From Casuarius casuarius (lineage: Eukaryota; Chordata; Aves; Casuariiformes; Casuariidae), in contig PTFA01000407.1 in the NCBI GenBank assembly GCA_003342895.1, positions 62,001-126,000 of the forward strand: DNA of 64,000 nt. The letters run 5' to 3'. Below the pieces are notes generated by a model, which worked only from the letters and a program-made list of their open reading frames with translations, was not told the DNA's origin and made no database searches. This document shows positions 1-11,184 of the stretch, piece after piece. Each line of letters starts with the position of its first letter. Within the stretch, counting starts at the first letter, position 1. The translations under genes and the position numbers were made by a program.

Positions 1-1431
1 AAGATCTATCCTGTGATCTCAATGAGCCCCGAAACAACCTTCAGGAGGGATACAGACAGTGCACGGGGACTTGAGCTACCCAAGTCAATTCCTGCCTGTG
101 GGAGCATGTTATACAGAGGTGGATGCGGGTACCCCAAATGCCACCCAAGTGCTGAAAGTTGTGCTTTGTGAGTCCAAAGTTCATACCTAAACATCTTACA
201 TAGCACACAAAGAGAGATAAGAGCTATACCACAACAGTTAAACAAAATAGGTTAATTTTGCCTTCTGAGTGGGAAGCTGCCTACTAGTTAAAAAATGCTA
301 AGCATGGTAGGTATGAGGGAGAAAGCAGCACCTACAAGAGCCTACAAGAGATGCATCCATCCACTCCAGACACCACATCTGGAACCCTTTTCCTAAAGGA
401 AGATGCCTACAGGCAGTATTTGAAATAACTGAATGGGACTCAGTCTTACTAGAACATGACTCCTGCCCACCATGGTTGTTCCCGAGTGTTTGAAGTACTC
501 GCCAGGACATGGGAGACCCTTCCCACTCTGAAGCTGTTCAGCTGCATGTTCCCAGTGCCAGATCGTGACTCTAGAGCAGGGCTGGCTGTGTTCACATCTC
601 CGCTTGAACCTGAGTTACTAGCATGGTGCAACAAGAGACCTAAGACCTCATGGGTGGGCCTAGACGGACGGCTAGTAAAAAACCCCTTCCTCTGCAGCCT
701 AATGATTTGGACACTAGACAGGGCCAAGTTCAGCAACCAGGGCTATTTCTGGTTTTGAGCAATAACAACTTAATAGTATGCTCCATAAAGAATTAGCTTT
801 TGTTTTAACAATATACATGTGCTGCATGTCCCCAAAAAGCATGGCCTGTACAGTGTATAACACCCACCTGAATACACTCTTCTGTCACTNGCATACGAAA
901 AGCTAGGTCATAGAAAGATTGGGGCATGTGCAACTACAGAAGTACAATGTGATACCAGGTAGAATGAGTCTGATGTAGAAGAGAAGGCCTCTGACTAATG
1001 AGCTTATCATCTTACGAAAACACCACATCATAATGAACTGAAAATCTGTTCAAATTCTTTCAATGAACCAGGGAAATTCAGACATTTTTCTGGAAACCAA
1101 CATGAAATACAAACTTGAGATCATCAGAACCAATCATTCCTCTGATGATGCAGCCAGGGCTGAACTATACCATTTGTTAGAAAACTAAAACAGAATCTCA
1201 GAAGACTACGTGATTTTCATACAGATTTGTTATTAGAAACATCAATGAGTGAAATAGATACCTATTTCAAGGATTCTGTGCCATCTCTTTTGGGGGAGGC
1301 TGCAATGGAATTATGCAATTTTCATGTTGAACCCCCTTTTTCATTTTACTAAATGCAATACAAACTGGAAAAAAATATTATTAGACTCAGTCTCCATCAC
1401 CTAGTGAGAGCACCCAGGACTAGGTACCTCT

Positions 1432-1505
1432 TCCAGCTTTGCCTTTGACGTGTGAGGTGACTTTGGGCATACCGCTCCACCTCCTGTGCCTCAATTCCCC
1501 ACCAA
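1432..1505 (-). repeat. MIR-type SINE fragment
   Basis: Read on the + strand this is the reverse complement of the MIR core: a GTGTGA-then-GACTTTGGGCA stretch is followed by a cytosine-rich part ending TGTGCCTCAATTCCCC. In the MIR consensus these correspond to the 'tgtgacc-ttgggca' and 'tgtgcctcagtttccc' segments. It is heavily diverged, as expected of an ancient amniote SINE. The call rests on remembered consensus, not on a RepeatMasker run. Confidence 0.55.
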
Positions 1506-3177
1506 CCACGTGCCCAGAGAAGTACAGATGAAGCACCCTGCAGAGCCAGGCGCTGTCATTGCCTGTGATGTTGAGCAACGAGGAGAAAGTTTAACTGAGC
1601 ACAAGACATGACTCACCCAAGCCTACATACATAAAAGGAAGTGTTTAAAAACTGTCTGTGCAAAATTCGTTCTGAAGATGCTGTTATGCTGTTTCCCCAC
1701 GCATATACAATATTAATGGCACTAAATTGTGTATGTTGTTCACGCAAAGCTTTTCCTATGTCTTATCTACTGTTCTATCAGCAACATTGCATCAAAACAT
1801 GGTATTTCCTAACTTATTAAAAGTTCCTTTAAAGATATACCCAATTTGGGGGGAAAGGATGCTATAGTAGAGAGCCTTTTACACACTGTAAAGAATATTA
1901 TGGACAACAAGACNTAAAAGGGCCAAGCAAGATCTACAATCTTGTAGCTCTTTGCAGAGTCCCTGCAGACTTTTAGATCTTAAGGGCTTCCAGAAGGTGA
2001 CAAGAACAGATGATAGGTACAGTTTCAGTTCCTCAGGCCTGGCACAGCCCAGCTACAGCGCGCTGGCAGCTCGCAGAGAATATGAAATTGTCCACGCAGG
2101 ACAGCTGAGGTTTTCTTCAGCCTGAAGGAACCAGAGTGACACTAAGTTGTCCTACACAGAAAGCATAAGGAATAGGCGAACACATATGTGGTCTAATAGC
2201 CACTGCCCAGCCAAGTCTCTATCCTCTTCCTCATGTGAAAGTCACTGAGTAAGCTCAGTCTTATAGTCTATAATATATTTGATTTATATTCAGTACAACC
2301 ATTAAGAGGTGGTTCAGTCTTGGTACAGATAACATCCAAGCAAGTCTGACTCAAAGGAGGTTATTCTCGTAAGCTTTCAGCTATAACTTCTCTCTTGTAG
2401 GTGCAGTGATGGAAAGCCATTGCAATTATGAAGCTTTGTTACCTTCTCTATGGTCAAAGCAGAAATGAACTTGCAACTTAATCAAGGTTTTTAAGCTGTG
2501 CCCTACTGAAATAAAAGTACCAGCAGCCTTCACATTAGGGGAGATTTGCCACAGGTACATCTCAGCTGAAAGTGTTTCGCTGGTTAGAAACAAAGTTTTC
2601 TGAGCACAAAAATTCTCCACTTCCCCAAGTTCCATGTTTTGTTAGAAGATGTGGACACACAACTCCAGAGCATTTACCAGCACAACTTACACTAAGCTTA
2701 GTGGTAATTATTTGTTAAACCCCCCTGTTCTGTTTTAGGAAGTTATCCTGAAGTTAGAAGTTAAAATTTTTCCACTGCCATTGAGTCCTCTCAGGCACTC
2801 GCACTTTAGACACCTCCAACTTTAGATTTGTCTTACAAAAGTCATCAAAAATGTCAGCTTTCAAAGCAACAGGTTATTATAAAATCTTATTCTTACTAAA
2901 GGAAGACATATCATGTCCAGGCTGAAAGTCAGCATTTCAGAATTGAACAAAGTTCTGCTCTGTTGTTAGACACTAAATGCATCACAAAAGCTTGTATCTC
3001 CATACACCTAACACACCAGGTAATCAGGTTGTATTGTACCAAATGGATCCTCGGCTATTTTATTATGCTTTCAGAGATAGCCAGGCTCCACTCAGATGAA
3101 CACAGGGACCAGGAGGCTAAGTCACAAAGCTTGTTGTCTAATTAGACATACAAAGATAGGAAGAGCTGCCACCATTT

Positions 3178-3262
3178 AAGAGCTAGATCACCAAGAGGTT
3201 AAGTCACTTGCTCAGGCTGACACTGGAAATCAGCAATATTTAAATTCACATCTCAAACTAAG
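3178..3262 (+). repeat. MIR-type SINE fragment
   Basis: Contains GAGGTTAAGTCACTTGCTCA followed by a degraded version of the MIR segment that normally reads as 'ggtcacacagctagtaagtgg' and a 'gattcaaa'-like tail. Same orientation as the MIR consensus. Diverged and partial. Confidence 0.55.
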
Positions 3263-3282
3263 CCCACGAGGAAATATTGCTT

Positions 3283-3305
3283 AAAATAAATAAATAAATA
3301 AAAAA
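3283..3305. repeat. (AAAT)n short tandem repeat
   Basis: About five units of AAAT/TAAA running into a short A tract, just downstream of the MIR fragment. Confidence 0.9.
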
Positions 3306-3856
3306 TCCAGCTGCTGCTTTGGGGCCTCTTTGCCTAACTCCACCTGCTTCGCATCAGCTCCAAGAAAGCAAAGCCAAGCCCGTTTCTGGGGTGTGTACTG
3401 CTGAGGGAGCTGCCTTTTCACCTTCTTTTAATACAGTGCTGTTATTGTTTTTGTGTGCATTGATCTTATCCTTAGAGAATTTGGAAGGCATTTAAAAAAA
3501 ACAGGGTGTTGATAGTTGTCTTGTTTTTGTGCATCTCCTCTGCTGCTTCAGCTACTTGTTCTTACTGCCTAGAAATCAGGATGGCTCCACTCCTCCAGCC
3601 TGATGCAACTGGGCACACCCTGGGTCAAAACACAGTCTCAGGCCTCGATTTGACTTCATAAGAGCGCAAAAATTTGCCCATGCAGCTTTGATTGCATGTT
3701 CCAGGTTGAAGGATGTATTTACAGTTATCCCCTCTTCCTTGGTTGTGTCCCAAGCCAGATTCCTCAGTGCGCTCTACCATAGGATTTTCCTATTACATGG
3801 GGATTTTTCCCTTCCTTTAAGTCGTTAGCATTGTAATTTCTTCTCTATGTTTTCAG

Positions 3857-4138
3857 GCTTTGCTCCCCCGTACCAGCAGAAAGGAGATGAGCAAAACATC
3901 TCTCAGCCCATGCTACAGCAGCAGCAAAGGAAGAGAGGCCCACGGCAAGCCGAGGTTTCTCGTCACCCCGCAGTCACCTCTGTGGTCTCCTGCAGCCGCC
4001 GCAGCGTTTGCAGACGTCCAGCAAAGCTCGAGACCGACCCACAAAACGAGCGGAAACAAAGGTCACTCCCACGGTTTCGCTGGAAAGAAATTCCAGCGGC
4101 TGCTCAAACCCCATAATCCAGCCTTGATTGATGTGTAG
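3857..4138 (+). CDS. Candidate terminal coding exon, unidentified
   Basis: A pyrimidine-rich stretch ending TATGTTTTCAG at 3846-3856 makes a good splice acceptor. From 3857 the frame starting GCT TTG CTC is open for 93 codons and stops at 4136-4138. The predicted peptide is hydrophilic, with a five-alanine run near its middle, a Ser/Lys/His-rich part (THKTSGNKGHSHGF) and the tail KKFQRLLKPHNPALIDV. I do not recognise the family. For: the acceptor, the mixed codon use, and the sharp local rise in CpG within AT-rich DNA. Against: a second frame on the same strand and one on the other strand are also open, no upstream exon was found, and no AATAAA was seen nearby. A donor-like GG|GTAAGG at about 4204 would equally allow an internal non-coding exon. 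Confidence 0.22.
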   Translation, partial: ALLPRTSRKEMSKTSLSPCYSSSKGREAHGKPRFLVTPQSPLWSPAAAAAFADVQQSSRPTHKTSGNKGHSHGFAGKKFQRLLKPHNPALIDV

Positions 4139-4312
4139 CAAAGCCAGAGACGGTTTCATCAGAGATCCTTGATTTTGAACAGTCTTAATTGTTGAGAAAA
4201 GGGGTAAGGGAGGGAAAAAAAGCCCTGAAAGCTGAAGGAGCTCAAACACAGCGCCAGACCTGCTCGCAGGAGCGTTCACAAGTGACAGCATTATTCTGCA
4301 CAAGCCCAAGCT
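3940..4312. promoter_or_regulatory. Small isolated CpG island
   Basis: Roughly two dozen CpG dinucleotides in about 370 bases, inside some 12 kb of CpG-poor DNA. It overlaps the candidate exon at 3857-4138, so it may simply be a CpG-rich exon. It could also be a small promoter or an orphan island. Confidence 0.5.
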
Positions 4313-5402
4313 GCTCTAGCGAGCACCAAAACAAATGCCTGCTGGTTTCCTAAGGATTTGTACCTCTGTTCTCCCCTCTCACCCACACTGCTGCATCTAA
4401 GGACATTCACAGGCACTTCTCCAAAACCCTCTTTCCCTCCCACTCACAAGGCTGGTTGAAGTTGGCATGTGGATTCAAAGATCTGTAGTGCAGGAGGGGG
4501 AAAAATGGGGAAAAAGAGGCATAGTGATCTCACACATCTTGTTTTGCTAAGAATCCAGTGTCAAAATGGGTTTGTGGCTGAGCGAGACTTTTTGGATGCA
4601 AAGGCTGTATTTCAGGTTGACAGGCATACCTTGCTAAAGGTATGCAGAGCTCCAAAGGGGGAATTTCCCCATATCCCATCTCTTGCCTCTGCATCGCTGG
4701 CCACAGCTGGCAGTTCCCACACCACACATCCCCCCCATGACTGACATTCTCCCATTCAGCTGAATACCAGTATCATTCCCTAACAACCCTCTTAAACAGC
4801 TGAGACTTTTAGCTGAATTTTAAAATGAAGAGGCAAAGAGAGGGGAAGAAAAGGCTGGGGACAGGGAAACAGCTCAAGAGAAATACCTGGCATAGAAAAG
4901 CTTCAGCCTAACTAGATAAGAATCGGCAAAGTTGTAAGCAGTCAAAAAACCTGCTTTTTGCGATGAGAACCACCAGGCACGCTTGGTAGGTGCGTACCCC
5001 CTCAAAAACGCAGACACCTTGTTCCTAAAATATGTGACCTACATAACAGGTAGGATGAACAGCAATGGGTCCAAGTCACAGCGAGCGAGATTGGGGTTAG
5101 GTAGCAGGGNAGCATTGAACTATAAAGGCAGTTAAAGCCTGGGGCAGATTCCCTGGGAGAAATGAGTTTCCATCATACGAGGCTGTTGGAAATGGATGGA
5201 GTGCAACCATCCTGGCCCTAGCAAAGGGCAGGGAACTGGATGTGAAGCGCAAACCAGGTGACATGTCAAGACTTCTCCCAATTGCTCTATAAGCAGTCAT
5301 TCACACAAAAAAATAGCAATAATACTCTTCCCTTAGCAGAGGGGTTGAACATAACTGTTGAAGCAATATGTTGCTAACATGCCCATTCTAACTGAGGCAA
5401 CA

Positions 5403-5545
5403 TCATTATACCTATCTGACAGAAACGATGAAAGAGAGGCACATGGAGGTTGGGTGACTTGCCCGTGCTCATAGAAAGCTAGTTTGGGTAGGGCTGATGA
5501 CACCAGTATTTAGAGTTCTGCATTCCTGCCTTCTCAACCCAAGTC
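5403..5545 (+). repeat. MIR-type SINE, nearly full core
   Basis: The best SINE match in the window. In order it shows a 'cattataccta..tctgacag' start, GAAAGAGAGGCACATGGAGG, GGTGACTTGCCC, a diverged 'ggtcacacagctag' segment, a 'gggctgatgacaccag' segment and the final 'ctgcattcctgccttctcaaccc'. These follow the MIR consensus from 'tttacagatgagg' to the 'ctcttaacc' end. Confidence 0.65.
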
Positions 5546-7959
5546 CTTCTTCTCCCTTGGGAGTTGCAGAAGAGTTCACACATGCACACTTTCACAGCCA
5601 TTGATTGATGTAGTTCCTTCTTTTTTTCCTTCTCCTGCTGTAGGGTTTATCTGAGCACAGTACCTAGGATCTCCTTGCAGCTACCTCATCCTCTTTCTTC
5701 TTTTCTCCAGCCAGGGGATTTCCACTCTGTTCTCCGATCCAAGGCTACATACATCCCTTTTACCTAGCAGTTTGCTGTACTCTGTCTTCTGAGAAAAAAA
5801 GCCTGGATTCTGAGCTCTTCCTCCCCAGTTCTCATCCCAAATCTCCTTTTCAACTCTCTCCTTTCATTTCCAACCTGGCAGGTCTTCACCAGATGTCTAA
5901 CTACTTCATAAAACCAGGATGCCCATTTATTTGCTCTTCCTGTTCCTTCTCTTTCAAGGTCTCATTTTAATTGCAGAAACTCAAATAGAAATCCTTTTGG
6001 AGTCNGTGGAAGCCACTTGACAGCATCAGAAGACAGACCAGAACATCCCACTCCAGCCCAGCTAACACCACTGGGGAGGCAGCTCCCAGCCCTGGGAGCA
6101 GGGTATCTCCCATCACTTCTCTTTTGCTCTGGTAACAGCAGCTTCCTCCAACTTCTCATGGGCCAGCAAATCTCTCAGTTTTAAGCTTCCTTTGAAGCTT
6201 TAGAGGTCTTGAGATCCAGAAGTAGGTTCCCCCCAGACATGACAAGATTATCATTTAGACTTGGTTTTCATGTCCTTAATATTTATGGTAATTTTCTTGG
6301 TAGCACCAAATTGTTCACTTGTGTTTCTTTGCTTTGCTTCTAGATGTGAAATGGCTGTTGTGGATTCCATTCTCATTGCCTGCTCCGCAGACTCAGATTT
6401 CCTACAATGTTTGATCCTGGCCTCTATCGAATATGCTCTCATTTTATTTTCCACCATGGTATCTTAATGGCTCTTTTCTGCTCTTGTAAGAAGTATACTT
6501 CCATTTCTGAGTTTTGCCCTTTAATACGTCTTTATCTGGCAGGAAACCCGAGTGACTAACATTAATTTCAAAGGATGAAAACCAGATGCGTTCACTGTGT
6601 TACTGTTTCCGGGTCAAGAAGGGCTACGTTTAGATGCTCAATTTAGGCTCCTGCTTACAGTAAAAGCCCAATAGGGATTCAGAAGATTCACACCATCAAC
6701 CTCACTAGTAATCTGGATGCATGTGTACTGAGGACATCCTCTAATGGCACCCCAGGATTACCTTACTGACAGATCTGCAGAGGGATTAATGACCTACTCA
6801 CTGTGCAAAGTCAGCACAAGCAGTGGTTTGCAGCAACAGCCCTTGCGAAATGAACCACTAGCCTCTCCAAATCAGCCAGCCTGGAGACCAGATCATGTAC
6901 TTCATCCCTCAGAGACTGTAGAAGTGGGGCTACATAGCACACGGCCTGAGTTTCTCTCCCATTGGAGACACCATAAACACCTGAAAGCATCTCCAGGAAA
7001 CACATTCTCCCAAAACCATGAAGCTGGGAGAAGTTTCCACTTTTTTTTCTTTCCACTGAAAGAATCCCTATTCATTTTAATTTCAATTAATTACAGTCCC
7101 TAAAACACTCAGCAATTACTTTGGAGCAAGATGAAATCAAAGCTGGTTGAGTCAGTCTGGTCTTTAGGTAACTACAGCTCAGCATTGAAGCTGCACACCA
7201 TTACAGTCTCCACCCAGGCCCAAAAGTACCCATTTACCAGTATTTATGAGAAACGCTGTATTTAGTACTAACGAACTCATCGGTGAAAGTCTAACAAAAG
7301 CCCAGAGGCACCATGCCGTGACTGACCTCTGCTTATGAGCTCCTCGCTCCTGCCTGCATGCCAACTTTCACACCGCGTCGCATAAGGAGCGCACAAGGCA
7401 CTTGGAAAGTCAGCTCTGCGCATTTTTCTCTGAAGCACCTGTAATCCACCTTTTTATGCTTATGCAGGCAAAATTATACCTGGGATGATGAGCTGCAGAG
7501 TCCCAAGCAGAGAGGCAGGCAGCTAAACACACTGCTTGTCTCTGCGCACACTGGGCACCTCCACTGTGTTTCACAGACAGTGGGTGTTTAATGACAAGCA
7601 AGAGCTTTTCTCCAAGGGAATGACACAGCCACAACACATAAATGAGAAAACAGGATCATGAGCCCCAAGTTATTAAGCACAAGAAGCCGGGTTTGAAGCA
7701 CAGTCAAAGCAGTGGTGCACATGAATATAGACATGAAGACAGGTCTCTAAATCTGTTCCTCTGAACTGCCTTTGAACTGAAAAGGAAGTGCTCATGGCAA
7801 TGCAGGATGCAAAGCTGATTACACTCTTCTCTGTACAAAAACATATGTAGCCAGGGAACATGACTCTGCTGAAAGATTAAAAGGAGACTAAAATGCAGCA
7901 CTTTGCCTGTATTTTCATCCTGCTCTCTGTTCAAAGACTTCAGAAAACACGAGACCATC

Positions 7960-7975
7960 AAAAAAAAAAAAAAAA
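7960..7975. repeat. Poly-A tract (16 A)
   Basis: A run of sixteen A followed by GAAAGAAA. No recognisable retroposon body precedes it on either strand. Confidence 0.9.
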
Positions 7976-10669
7976 GAAAGAAATTGAGGTGTAGCTTATG
8001 TTCCTGCTCAGCTGCATAAAACAAGCTAGAACAAAGCAGCAATTGCAAGTCAAAGATCTTGAGTCTCAAGCCTCTGTCTCCCATAGCAGCTAGTTATATT
8101 CCCAGCCTTTCCCACCACCTAAAGCTTAGGCTAGAGCTTCATAGGAGCAGCTCAGCATTAAATTCTCTTCTATCATGTTCCATGCACTATCTTCTCCTCA
8201 TTTCACCGAGGACTTCAGCAACTTCAGCAACAGAGAACAGGTTTCCTCCTTTAATTTCTTGTATTTTCCATTTAAAATATTTCTGAGTAAATCAATTTCT
8301 TAACGGTCTTTTTGACTACCTAATTTTCATTCTAAGCACATCAAGCCTTTGTCATGACAAGCATTCACCTGCAGGACTTGCAGGGCTAACGCGCATTAGT
8401 GTCAAGTAACAATAGTTCTTTGCCGGTTTCTTTCTGGTTGAATTTCTAACTTAAACATAGTGCTGAGCACCCATGAGCTGATATAGGTTAAAAAAGCAGT
8501 CATGCAGATACTTGAAATATTGAGCCAGCAGCAGCAGCTCTTAAAACTGATCTGGGTCAGAAAGTGCCCAAGCTACCAATTACTTGGAAGCCAATAGAAG
8601 AGCTGCTGCTGAGGCAAAACCTCTGCAGATATTTGCACCAACTCACACTCCAGTGAGCCCTCACATTGCCATCCAGGACCCTTTTCCCACCACCACCTTT
8701 TTTTGTTGGTGCTCAGTCCAGCTTTGTTTGGAAACCCATGAAGACGACCCTCCCGCGATGCTACCAGAGTAGCAGCAGGAAGTTAACAGCCCTTGTGATC
8801 AGAGAGCTGTTAGCCTGACAGATGCCCACAGCCAAACTTCTGTGATCTGTTGAGCAGAATAACACACACTTCGCACATAGCTCAGAGGTACTTTCTAACA
8901 GCAGGGAAACACAAGCTTCAGCCTAATTTTTCTTCCTAGGTATCATTACTCTTACATCTAGGATCATTACACTTATCTTATTACATCTTGCAAGATGTAC
9001 TGTCCTCACCCCGAGGGGCTGACTTGTCAAGCACAGCTTTATCCCAGCTGCTAAAGACAGAAATAATAGATCAAGAGCAGATGTTTTCTTTAAATTGTTA
9101 ATATGTTTCCAATGACCAGGGCTCCCACTATTTTGCTCTGTGCTCACAAGTGTGGCCTCAGTTCAGGAAGATTTTTATTCAGCACATGCCTAAAACCCAT
9201 TGACCTGAAGGAGAGTCAAGCTTGCGCTTCAAATTTTTTTTTCCCCTGAAGTGAAACCTGAAAGACTGGATATTTTTTCTGCTTGTTTAAACATAGAAAC
9301 CCAAGACTGTAACACAGTATATTGAAATGTCCCTCTACCACTGCTCCATCAGCTCATGAATCTTGCGGAAAGGACCCCAGTTACAGGTTTCTCCAGCTGT
9401 GGTAAGAGCTGAACCTTACATTTATCTTTCCATGGCATGTATGAACGACTAAGATGTATGATATTTTCTTGCTATCAGATTTAGCAAAGTTTTGGAAGCT
9501 TGTGGCATATGATGAACTCTTTGAAATGTTTTCCTTGGATTGAATATCTGGTTGCATTTTGATTAGGGGAAATATATACTGGTGGAAGTCATGCAATGAT
9601 GAATTCACAATTTCCCATCGCTTTCTCAGGCTTGCTATTCATTTTAGGTGGAACAAATTTGTGTCAATTGAATAATTCCATAGAGGCACTGATTTATGTG
9701 GAAATTAAAAGGATAGTAAAGCAAACACTTAGAGTTTTAATCAGAAAGAATATTGTTTTTATTAACTCCAGGATTTTCAAAAAAAGGACCAACTATTTTC
9801 CATGCTGTGGCAATTTCCAAAAAGCTTTCCTCTTATGTCAACACAGTGTAGGCTGAGCCACGTGATCTTGAAAACCCAGAATAGCAGTCTTCAGGTTTCT
9901 ACTGCGCAAAACTATTAACACCCAAGTAGCCTTGGCTGCCGTGCTGCACAGTCCTTTGGCATCGGGTAGTTCTAATTAAAATAATCATAAAGGGGCCAAC
10001 ATTAGATCCCACCCATACTGAAGCGAGGAAGCTTAAAACAAAAACACACGCTGGAACAAGAGCTTGTTTCAATGATAAATATTATCCTCTTGAGAAGGTT
10101 TTGGAAAATGCAGCTCACAGTAAAATTCTCCAGCACTCCAAGGGGAGAAACAATTGGTCTATATTTAGGTTGAAAAACTAAACAGTAGTAAACGCAGGAA
10201 GCACGTCTCCCATGGCCATGCTCAGGGGAAGGTAGCCACAGACGGGGTAACGCCAGCAGCCTGCCCACACCAGCTGCTGTCCCAAGACATCCCTGAGCAG
10301 GCTGACGCTCCAGAGCTGCATTTCAATACCGCAGCCAGGAGCCCCAGCATCTCGCCAGCAGTGGCGGCTCCCAAATCCACATGCCCACTGCCGCAACACC
10401 CAGCAGCCCCTGAAGGTCAGGGTCAGCACATGCCAGACATCCTAAAGCAGCTCTCCCAAACCACGTCAGACCTGTACTTGCATCCCAGCCATCTTGAAAT
10501 AATCCACTTTTCAGACTAACGATGAATCCCATTGTTCCCTGTACACTACCCAAAAACAGTTATGCAAGAACACAAATTTGAATGAGAAAAGGAGTCATGG
10601 ATCTTCCAGATTTAAGCTTAAGAACTGAATCATGTGAAGTAATTACAGACTCTGCAGGCAGCAAATGCT

Positions 10670-11090
10670 CCTGTCAAGGCCACGCTCCTTTAATCAAAAA
10701 GGCCGTATCTTTTACTATGTTAAATATCCTCATCTAAATAATGAACTTTCAATACACACAGGCCAATAAATATAGCCTCGGGATTACATATTCAGTATCT
10801 TCAATAAATAAAACCATGATTTCAGCTACTAACTAGTTATGAATAGCAATTTAAAATAACAAAGCAACCAGACATCAGTTATTCAAATGCAAAGTTAAAA
10901 CAGCATTTCAAGTTATAAAATAGTTTTAAATTGTCACTAACATGAGCCATTCTCCTCTAGTCAGCAGCCCATTATCACAGAGCTGAACAGCTGAGGCTCC
11001 TACCTCTTTTTCCAAGCTTGGCTCAACTTGGCCCTTGGATTGAGTTAATAAGAGCTGGTGGCTGACAGAGCAGGACCGCATACACTGCAT
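10670..11090 (-). other. AT-rich block: conserved-element or 3' UTR candidate
   Basis: An AT-rich, repeat-free block with many TTTAAAT, AATAAAT and TAAT words, ending in a more balanced part with CAGCTGA-type E-box words. It lies directly 3' of the candidate - strand exon at 11091-11184. A minus-strand ATTAAA (plus-strand TTTAAT at 10689-10694) sits where a polyadenylation signal would be expected. It could be the 3' UTR of that exon or an independent conserved non-coding element. Without an alignment I cannot separate the two. Confidence 0.3.
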
Positions 11091-11184
11091 TTATGGAGGA
11101 TACTTCTTGTTGCTAGTTGGACAGATCTGCACATCGTTGGGAGCCCAGCCTATGGACTTGCACTTGTAGGTCCCCAGTTCAAGG
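11091..11184 (-). CDS. Candidate terminal coding exon, unidentified
   Basis: On the minus strand an acceptor-like TTCATCCTGACCAG is followed by 94 bases: one base completing a codon, then 30 sense codons, then TAA. The peptide includes GTYKCKSIGWAPNDVQICP and ends NKKYPP. Two cysteines and a Gly/Trp/Pro-containing centre resemble the end of a small disulfide-bonded or secreted domain, but I cannot name the family. Codon use looks coding, with about two thirds G or C at third positions in otherwise AT-rich DNA. The frame also stays open upstream of the acceptor. No further exon on this strand was identified at higher coordinates, so the call rests on appearance only. Confidence 0.22.

Larger units (their letters stand above)
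1..3840. other. AT-rich intergenic or intronic DNA, no gene seen
   Basis: CpG-poor, AT-leaning sequence with no open frame that looks coding. The short frames at about 450-760 are open on both strands and encode nothing recognisable. The stretch holds two MIR-type SINE relics and a short AAAT repeat, listed separately. Confidence 0.6.
4313..10665. other. CpG-poor intergenic or intronic DNA, no gene seen
   Basis: No convincing exon. The frames at 6251-6467 are open on both strands and encode low-complexity peptides. One clear MIR relic and one poly-A tract are listed separately. Segments at about 4810-4850 and 5065-5100 faintly resemble MIR but are too degraded to call. Confidence 0.55.

Noticed and set aside
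6251..6467. 68-codon frames open on both strands, one Lys/Glu/Ser-rich
   Set aside because: Short, symmetric on both strands and without splice signals. Could be a decayed transposon frame, but nothing supports that.
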